Of a stretch of DNA of 10,900 nt, positions 6,607-10,900 are shown piece after piece. Position 1 is the stretch's first letter; each line of letters opens with the position of its first letter. The notes under the pieces are model-generated. The model was given only the letters and a program-made list of their open reading frames with translations, searched no databases and had not been told where the DNA came from. The stretch is from Chryseobacterium sp. UBA6632 (lineage in GTDB: Bacteria; Bacteroidota; Bacteroidia; Flavobacteriales; Weeksellaceae), in contig DKLU01000134.1 in NCBI GenBank assembly GCA_002455915.1, positions 1,839-12,738 on the forward strand. Direction: 5' to 3'. Made by a program: the position numbers and the translations under genes.

Positions 6607-6657
6607 TTTAATCATCATTATTTAAAGGAAAAAAATATGTAGTTAATGATGGTTAAA
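6607..6657 (+). promoter_or_regulatory. Leader hairpin with a start-stop codon pair in the loop
   Basis: TTTAATCATCATTA (6607-6620) pairs with TAATGATGGTTAAA (6644-6657) over 14 bp with a single G.U. The 23-base loop contains AAAGGA (6624-6629), a good Shine-Dalgarno match, followed at 8 bases by ATG-TAG (6637-6642), a minimal start-stop reading frame. The hairpin ends 16 bases before the CoA-transferase ATG at 6674, so it could control translation or mRNA stability. No known riboswitch class is recognised. Confidence 0.45.
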
Positions 6658-6673
6658 ATTAAATCAAAATTAC

Positions 6674-8182
6674 ATGTTAGAAAGAATCAGATTAGAAAGT
6701 CTCCGCCAGAAAGTTACGACTGTGGAAGACGCTGTTAAGATTATTAAAGACGGTATGACAGTTGGCTCCAGCGGATTTACAAAAGCGGGCGACAGCAAAG
6801 CCATTTTACCCGCGTTGGCAGAAAGAGGTAAAACCGAAGATATCAAGATTACGTTGATGACAGGTGCTTCTCTTGGGCACGGAACCGATGGAAAGTTAGC
6901 AGAAGCCAATGTTTTAAAAAAGCGAATGCCTTTTCAGGTAGATCCTATTTTAAGAAACAAGATCAACAATGGTGAAATCCTTTTCATCGATCAGCATTTG
7001 AGCGAAAGTGCAGAGCTTCTTCACACCAAAAACCTACAAAGCATAGATGTTGCCGTGATTGAAGCGGCTTATATCGAAAGAGATGGAAGTATTGTTCCGA
7101 CAACTTCGGTAGGAAATTCGGTGACGTTTGCAGCGATGGCTAAAAAAGTGATTATCGAGATTAATACAGAAGTTCCTGAGGAAGTTTATGGTATTCACGA
7201 TATTTATCAGGCAGAAGATTATCCTTTCAGAAATGTGATCCCAATTGTTGCTCCGTGGAATAAGATCGGAAGAAAAAGTATACCTGTAGATCCTAATAAG
7301 ATTGAAGCTATTGTTTTTACCAACCGTAAAGACAGCCCTGCCGATATTGCAGAACCGGATCAAAAAACAACTGCCATTGCCAAACATCTTCTTGCCTTCT
7401 TTGAAAATGAAGTGCAGTTAGGTCGTCTTACCGACAGACTTCTTCCGCTTCAGGCGGGCATCGGAAAAGTAGCTAATGCCGTTCTTACCGGTTTTAAAGA
7501 CAGTAATTTCTATGATTTGACGATGTTTTCTGAAGTGCTTCAGGACAGCACATTTGATTTAATTGATTCAGGGAAACTGAGTTTTGCTTCTGCATCGTCC
7601 ATCACCGTTTCTCAGGAATGCTATGAAAGAGTTTTAGGAAATCTTTCAAAATATAAAGAAAAGTTTGTTTTAAGACCTCAAAATATTTCCAATACTCCGG
7701 GATTGATCAGAAGATTGGGAGTCATTGCCATCAATACTGCGATAGAATTTGATATTTATGGAAACGTAAATTCAACCCACATCGGAGGAACAAAAATCAT
7801 GAACGGAATCGGAGGTTCGGGAGATTTTGCGAGAAATGCTTACCTAAGTATTTTTGTGACTCAGGCAGCTTCGAAAGGAAATAATATTTCGCACGTTCTT
7901 CCAATGGTTTCTCATACCGATCATACGGAACATGATGTTGATATTTTGGTGACTGATATTGGTTTGGCTGATTTGAGAGGTTTAGCACCAAGAGAAAGAG
8001 CACAGAAAATCATCGATAATTGCGTTCATCCAGAATACCGAGAAGAATTGCAATCGTATTTCGACAGAGCTTGTGAAAGAGGCGGTCATACACCCCATTT
8101 GCTAGAAGAATCTTTCAGCTGGCATTTAAGATTTTCAGAAACCGGCAGCATGAAAAAACAGGTCGCTTCTGAAGTTTTATAA
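6674..8182 (+). CDS. Succinyl-CoA:acetate CoA-transferase / acetyl-CoA hydrolase family protein
   Basis: A 502-residue cytoplasmic enzyme of the acetyl-CoA hydrolase/transferase family, closest in style to AarC-type succinyl-CoA:acetate CoA-transferases. It would move CoA between acyl-CoA and a free acid through a glutamyl-CoA thioester. Visible motifs: GSSGFTKAGDSKA (31-43) in the N-terminal domain; FSEVLQDS with the predicted catalytic Glu287; STHIGGTKIMNGIGGSGDFARN with the glycine-rich GIGGSGDF at 378-385 near the CoA site; and the C-terminal DIGLADLRGLAPRERAQKI and VHPEYREEL. Length is the usual one. The ATG at 6674 fits the family N-terminus. It sits between hmgA and hpd, whose pathway yields fumarate and acetoacetate, so it may help to activate released acids. 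True hydrolase activity or another acyl group is possible. It has its own leader hairpin and terminator. Confidence 0.88.
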   Translation: MLERIRLESLRQKVTTVEDAVKIIKDGMTVGSSGFTKAGDSKAILPALAERGKTEDIKITLMTGASLGHGTDGKLAEANVLKKRMPFQVDPILRNKINNGEILFIDQHLSESAELLHTKNLQSIDVAVIEAAYIERDGSIVPTTSVGNSVTFAAMAKKVIIEINTEVPEEVYGIHDIYQAEDYPFRNVIPIVAPWNKIGRKSIPVDPNKIEAIVFTNRKDSPADIAEPDQKTTAIAKHLLAFFENEVQLGRLTDRLLPLQAGIGKVANAVLTGFKDSNFYDLTMFSEVLQDSTFDLIDSGKLSFASASSITVSQECYERVLGNLSKYKEKFVLRPQNISNTPGLIRRLGVIAINTAIEFDIYGNVNSTHIGGTKIMNGIGGSGDFARNAYLSIFVTQAASKGNNISHVLPMVSHTDHTEHDVDILVTDIGLADLRGLAPRERAQKIIDNCVHPEYREELQSYFDRACERGGHTPHLLEESFSWHLRFSETGSMKKQVASEVL

Positions 8183-8211
8183 TTAAAAATCAATTGTACG
8201 TTGACGATATA

Positions 8212-8244
8212 AAAGGACTGAGTGTAATGCACTTGGTCCTTTCT
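8212..8244 (+). terminator. Terminator after the CoA-transferase gene
   Basis: AAAGGACTGAGTG (8212-8224) pairs with CACTTGGTCCTTT (8230-8242) over 13 bp with two G.U pairs and a 5-base loop, followed by a pyrimidine-rich run. It starts 30 bases after the stop codon. Confidence 0.75.
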
Positions 8245-8245
8245 C

Positions 8246-8362
8246 ATAATTGAACTGAGAAATTAAAATCTTCGAAAAAGAACTTAAGAACTCATAAGTA
8301 TTGCGCATCCCGATGATAGAGAAATGTTGGAAAAAGCAGCTTACGAAAGGTTTAAACATTAA
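8246..8362 (+). pseudogene. Relic: C-terminus of a second acetyl-CoA hydrolase/CoA-transferase
   Basis: In one frame these bases read I-I-ELRN-stop-NLRKRT-stop-ELISIAHPDDREMLEK and AAYERFKH before a TAA at 8360-8362. This is the C-terminal signature of acetyl-CoA hydrolase/4-hydroxybutyrate CoA-transferase proteins, which end with an (A/D)LRGK.LR.R..ELI.IAHP..RE.LEKAA.ERF pattern. Both in-frame TAA codons (8264-8266, 8285-8287) fall where the family usually has lysine (AAA), so each is one base change away. No start or N-terminal part is seen; the hairpin terminator of the intact gene lies directly before it. The intact neighbour ends differently (VHPEYREELQSY), so the relic is a diverged paralog rather than a recent duplicate of it. 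I recognise the motif by eye. Confidence 0.72.
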
Positions 8363-8416
8363 TTTTTAATCTTTCCGTTTGTGATTTAACGGTATCAGAA
8401 TTTAGAATTTTGGCAG

Positions 8417-8424
8417 TATTTTTG
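8417..8424 (+). promoter_or_regulatory. -7 box for the TTG-started gene
   Basis: TATTTTTG matches TAnnTTTG and ends 25 bases before the TTG start at 8450, giving a leader of about 15-20 bases. No clear -33 TTTG is seen. The rest of 8363-8416 shows no other signal. Confidence 0.45.
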
Positions 8425-8449
8425 ATCTATTGCTTCATAAACACAGAAA

Positions 8450-9226
8450 TTGAAGACGATATACAATTCGATAAGAGATGAAGTTATACAACATTCTAAA
8501 GTAAAAAATTCGGTTTTGGGAAGAGTAACAGAATGGAAAAGAAGCCATTACATTATTCTTTCAGAGATTATTAAGGATGAATTATCTAAAGCTGACGAGC
8601 TGAAGGGAGGAAAAAAATTTGAGATTGGAAGTACTATTTCTCACGTTACTTTACAACGATTTTTCGAGAACGATTATCAGGATAAAACCCACAACGATTT
8701 ACGATTTTTAAAAACTTTAGATAAAATCTGTATTTTTTTAGGCTATAAAGACCTAAACTCTTACATACAATTTGTAAAAGAGAAAAAATTACTTAACGAG
8801 CAGGAAAATGATCAAAAATTCTATCAGATGGTTTACGATTATTGTGCTACCGTGTTTGAGTTTTATAAAGAATTTCCGAATCATAAAACTGGGATTTTTA
8901 AGAATTTAGTTTTTGATGAATCTCCATTTTTAGAGAGAGTTTCACAATTTAGTAAAGAGCTTTGTGAAAGAGATTTTCATTTGGTGACGAAAAATAACCG
9001 CTCTAATTATGAAGTTTTTGATCTTCATTTGGTAACCGATGAGCCGGATAAAAAAATCATAGAATCACAGGAATTCTGGAATTTATTGTTCAAAGTAGGT
9101 GAAAGTGACGAGGAACATTTTGTGAATCAATTAAACACTCAGATTTATTTCATCCGAAAAATAAATGGTGAATGGAAAATTTGGGACAATTACAACCCGG
9201 ATGCGGGAAGATTAAATAAGAAATAA
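8450..9226 (+). CDS. Unrecognised protein with HTH-like N-terminal region
   Basis: A 258-residue protein with no signal peptide or membrane segment. I do not know its function. The N-terminal 110 residues resemble a domain I associate with uncharacterised Bacteroidota proteins: a helix-rich region with STISHVTLQRFFENDYQDK (61-79) and a segment LRFLKTLDKICIFLGYKDLNSYI (84-106). The pattern of 'site recognised, then TL.RFF, then single-copy helix LDK.C.FLGY' is like a lambda-repressor-type or other HTH fold, so DNA binding is plausible. The C-terminal half (about 120-258) ends in IYFIRKINGEWKIWDNYNPD, reminiscent of NTF2/SnoaL-like folds. The start must be TTG at 8450: a stop lies four codons upstream, and the next in-frame ATG is 126 codons inside. 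It has its own -7 box and terminator, so it is a single-gene unit. Confidence 0.75.
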   Translation: MKTIYNSIRDEVIQHSKVKNSVLGRVTEWKRSHYIILSEIIKDELSKADELKGGKKFEIGSTISHVTLQRFFENDYQDKTHNDLRFLKTLDKICIFLGYKDLNSYIQFVKEKKLLNEQENDQKFYQMVYDYCATVFEFYKEFPNHKTGIFKNLVFDESPFLERVSQFSKELCERDFHLVTKNNRSNYEVFDLHLVTDEPDKKIIESQEFWNLLFKVGESDEEHFVNQLNTQIYFIRKINGEWKIWDNYNPDAGRLNKK

Positions 9227-9240
9227 ACCCAATATACAAA

Positions 9241-9289
9241 AGAAAGCCGCGGAAATTCTGCGGCTTTCTGGTTTCGAAATATTTTTTTT
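9241..9289 (+). terminator. Rho-independent terminator
   Basis: AGAAAGCCGC (9241-9250) and GCGGCTTTCT (9260-9269) are perfect complements; the inner bases can extend the stem to 13 bp with a 3-base loop. A run of T follows at about 9282-9289. It begins 14 bases after the stop of the preceding gene. Confidence 0.85.
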
Positions 9290-9470
9290 CTTGCGTTTTT
9301 AGTATTACAAAAGTATACATCTTAAGCATTCTACCATAAACTTAAGAATACTTAAATGAACTTTTCTTGATACTTACTATTTAGCTTTACTAACGATTGT
9401 TTGTTTATATTTTTCGTATTTGCCGGAAATTTGTAATTTGCATCCTAGAATAAAAGTAAAAATAGAAAAT
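9290..9470 (+). promoter_or_regulatory. Upstream region of hpd with repeated CTTAAG words
   Basis: This AT-rich stretch must hold the hpd promoter. CTTAAG occurs at 9321-9326 and 9341-9346, with the near-match CTTAAA at 9351-9356, so the starts are 20 and 10 bases apart, on one face of the helix. A near-consensus -7 box, TAATTTG (9434-9440, one base short of TAnnTTTG), lies 30 bases before the ATG; no exact box is seen. The repeated words are candidate activator or repressor sites. Confidence 0.35.
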
Positions 9471-10601
9471 ATGTCAACACTTACATTTGCCGAAAAAATT
9501 GCTCAAGCAGAGAATTTTTTACCGATCAACGGTACAGATTATATTGAGTTTTATGTAGGAAATGCAAAACAGGCTGCTCATTATTACAAAACCGCTTTTG
9601 GTTTCCAGTCTGTAGCTTATGCAGGGCCTGAAACGGGCGTTAGAGATCGTGCTTCTTATGTTCTTCAACAGGGAAAAATAAGATTGATCCTTACGACTGG
9701 TCTTAAATCTGATTCGCCTATCAGCGAGCATGTAAAAAAACATGGTGATGGAGTGAAAATTTTGGCACTTTGGGTAGACGATGCGTATGCGGCTTTCGAA
9801 GAAACTACTAAAAGAGGCGGAAAGCCTTATTTAGAGCCTATAACTCTTACAGATGAGCATGGTGAAGTAAAAATGTCCGGTATTTATACTTACGGAGAAA
9901 CGGTTCACATGTTTATCGAAAGAAAAAATTATAACGGTGCTTTCATGCCTGGTTACGAAAAATGGGAAAGCGATTACAAGCCTGAAGAAGCTGGTTTATT
10001 GTATGTTGACCACTGTGTAGGAAATGTAGACTGGGACAGAATGATCCCAACTGTTGAGTGGTACGAAAAAGTAATGGGATTTGTAAACATCCTATCTTTT
10101 GACGACAAACAGATCAACACAGAATATTCTGCTTTGATGTCTAAAGTAATGTCAAACGGAAACGGATATGCAAAATTCCCTATCAACGAGCCTGCAGAAG
10201 GTAAAAAGAAATCTCAGGTAGAAGAATATCTTGATTTCTACGAAGGCGAAGGTGTACAGCACATCGCAGTTGCTACAAAAGATATTATCCACACGGTAAC
10301 TGAATTGAAAAAACGTGGTGTAGAATTCCTATCTGCTCCGCCAGAAGCTTATTATGACATGGTTCCTGAAAGAGTGGGCCATATTGACGAAGATCTTAAG
10401 AAACTTCAGGATTTAGGTATACTTATTGATCATGATGAGGAAGGATATTTGTTACAAATCTTTACAAAACCTGTAGAAGACCGCCCTACTCTATTCTTCG
10501 AAATCATTGAAAGACATGGAGCTCAGAGTTTTGGTGCAGGTAATTTCAAAGCATTGTTCGAAGCATTAGAAAGAGAGCAAGAGAGAAGAGGAAATCTTTA
10601 A
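9471..10601 (+). CDS. hpd: 4-hydroxyphenylpyruvate dioxygenase
   Basis: Fe(II) enzyme of tyrosine catabolism: 4-hydroxyphenylpyruvate + O2 gives homogentisate + CO2. It supplies the substrate of the homogentisate dioxygenase encoded upstream. The 376-residue protein consists of two vicinal-oxygen-chelate domains. The N-terminal one begins near NGTDYIEFYVGNAKQAA (20-36). The C-terminal one carries the 2-His-1-Glu iron triad: H181 in VDHCVGNVDW, H264 in GVQHIAVATKDI and E344 in FFEIIERHG. The C-terminal FGAGNFKALFEALEREQ is the usual gating helix of the family. I start at the ATG at 9471, which begins the family N-terminus; an upstream start at 9420 would be a TTG with 17 unrelated codons. A clear terminator follows at 10620. 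The enzyme is soluble and cytoplasmic. Confidence 0.95.
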   Translation: MSTLTFAEKIAQAENFLPINGTDYIEFYVGNAKQAAHYYKTAFGFQSVAYAGPETGVRDRASYVLQQGKIRLILTTGLKSDSPISEHVKKHGDGVKILALWVDDAYAAFEETTKRGGKPYLEPITLTDEHGEVKMSGIYTYGETVHMFIERKNYNGAFMPGYEKWESDYKPEEAGLLYVDHCVGNVDWDRMIPTVEWYEKVMGFVNILSFDDKQINTEYSALMSKVMSNGNGYAKFPINEPAEGKKKSQVEEYLDFYEGEGVQHIAVATKDIIHTVTELKKRGVEFLSAPPEAYYDMVPERVGHIDEDLKKLQDLGILIDHDEEGYLLQIFTKPVEDRPTLFFEIIERHGAQSFGAGNFKALFEALEREQERRGNL

Positions 10602-10619
10602 TTTAAATTAAAATAGTAT

Positions 10620-10655
10620 GTTTTGTCAGGATGATGAGTCTTGACAAAACTTTTT
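10620..10655 (+). terminator. Rho-independent terminator of hpd
   Basis: GTTTTGTCA (10620-10628) pairs with TGACAAAAC (10642-10650), and the stem extends inward to 13 bp with two G.U pairs and a 5-base loop, followed by TTTTT. It lies 18 bases after the hpd stop. Confidence 0.85.
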
Positions 10656-10672
10656 GTATAAAACACAGAATT

Positions 10673-10900
10673 ATGAGAAAATTTTTCGTTGGAATTTTAT
10701 TTATTGGAGCTACTTTAGGTGTAAAAGCACAATATGGTACACTAGATCAAATTCTTACCAGACTTGAAGAAAGAAAAGGGGTAAATCAACATTTGGAAAA
10801 TGTAAATATAGACGGTAAAAAGTTTGTTTACATAAAAGATGAGGCAGACCATACGGAAAGAGATTTTATTATAATCAAAGGAAATAAAGCTACTTACGTT
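10673..10900 (+). CDS. Small secreted protein, 3' end cut by window
   Basis: The first 76 codons of an exported protein. A signal peptide is clear: MRK, a hydrophobic core (FFVGILFIGATLG) and a cleavage site near VKA/Q at residues 19-20. The mature part begins YGTLDQILTRLEERKG, a probable amphipathic helix, then charged strands (KKFVYIKDE, DFIIIKG). I do not recognise the family. It starts 18 bases after the hpd terminator tract and shows no exact -7 box, so it may be fed by read-through from hpd. It could be a periplasmic or secreted protein; no catalytic motif is visible in the part present. Confidence 0.7.
   Translation, partial: MRKFFVGILFIGATLGVKAQYGTLDQILTRLEERKGVNQHLENVNIDGKKFVYIKDEADHTERDFIIIKGNKATYV

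Noticed and set aside
6646..6738. Short frame starting ATG-ATG in the CoA-transferase leader, running into the gene in another frame
   Set aside because: The product of about 30 codons has no recognisable features and overlaps a well-supported gene.
10641..10669. TTGACA...TATAAAA as a sigma70-type promoter for the last gene
   Set aside because: TTGACA is part of the hpd terminator stem, the spacing is too short, and this group uses a different promoter consensus.

Overview
The window looks like a piece of a Bacteroidota chromosome, most likely Flavobacteriia and close to Chryseobacterium or its relatives (Weeksellaceae). The evidence is AT-rich DNA, Bacteroidota-type promoters (TAnnTTTG -7 boxes, in two cases with an upstream TTTG), few Shine-Dalgarno sites, a Bacteroidota-style TonB-dependent receptor, and the short (about 385-residue) form of homogentisate dioxygenase. 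The genus is an inference from gene style, not from a marker gene.

Layout. (1) 1-1462: end of a glycine betaine/proline ABC importer operon, with a partial permease and the substrate-binding lipoprotein. (2) 1473-2592: a divergent hxlR regulator / cupin gene pair. A perfect 9-bp inverted repeat lies between the two genes, and a copy of a REP-like palindromic repeat follows each of them. (3) 2595-5216, minus strand: a TonB-dependent outer-membrane receptor followed by a small exported thioredoxin-fold protein. The receptor promoter overlaps a perfect 9-bp inverted repeat. (4) 5340-10601, plus strand: two enzymes of tyrosine catabolism, homogentisate 1,2-dioxygenase and 4-hydroxyphenylpyruvate dioxygenase. 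Between them lie a succinyl-CoA:acetate CoA-transferase-type gene, a decayed fragment of a second CoA-transferase/hydrolase, and an unrecognised two-part protein that starts with TTG. Most of these genes have their own hairpin terminator, so they look like separate transcription units rather than one operon. (5) 10673-10900: start of a small secreted protein cut by the window edge.

How the genes work together. Hpd makes homogentisate from 4-hydroxyphenylpyruvate, and HmgA opens its ring to maleylacetoacetate. The pathway ends in fumarate and acetoacetate, so a CoA-transferase nearby is metabolically sensible, although its family normally uses succinyl-CoA and acetate. The receptor has a Cys-x-x-Cys in its plug and sits beside a thioredoxin-like protein with a CSIC active site, which suggests a linked envelope function of unknown substrate.

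The most notable non-coding features are the repeat pair around hxlR/cupin, a 14-bp leader hairpin before the CoA-transferase gene whose loop holds a start-stop codon pair, the CoA-transferase relic at 8246-8362, and the inverted repeats at the hxlR and receptor promoters. I found no CRISPR array, rRNA, tRNA, insertion sequence or clear defence system.
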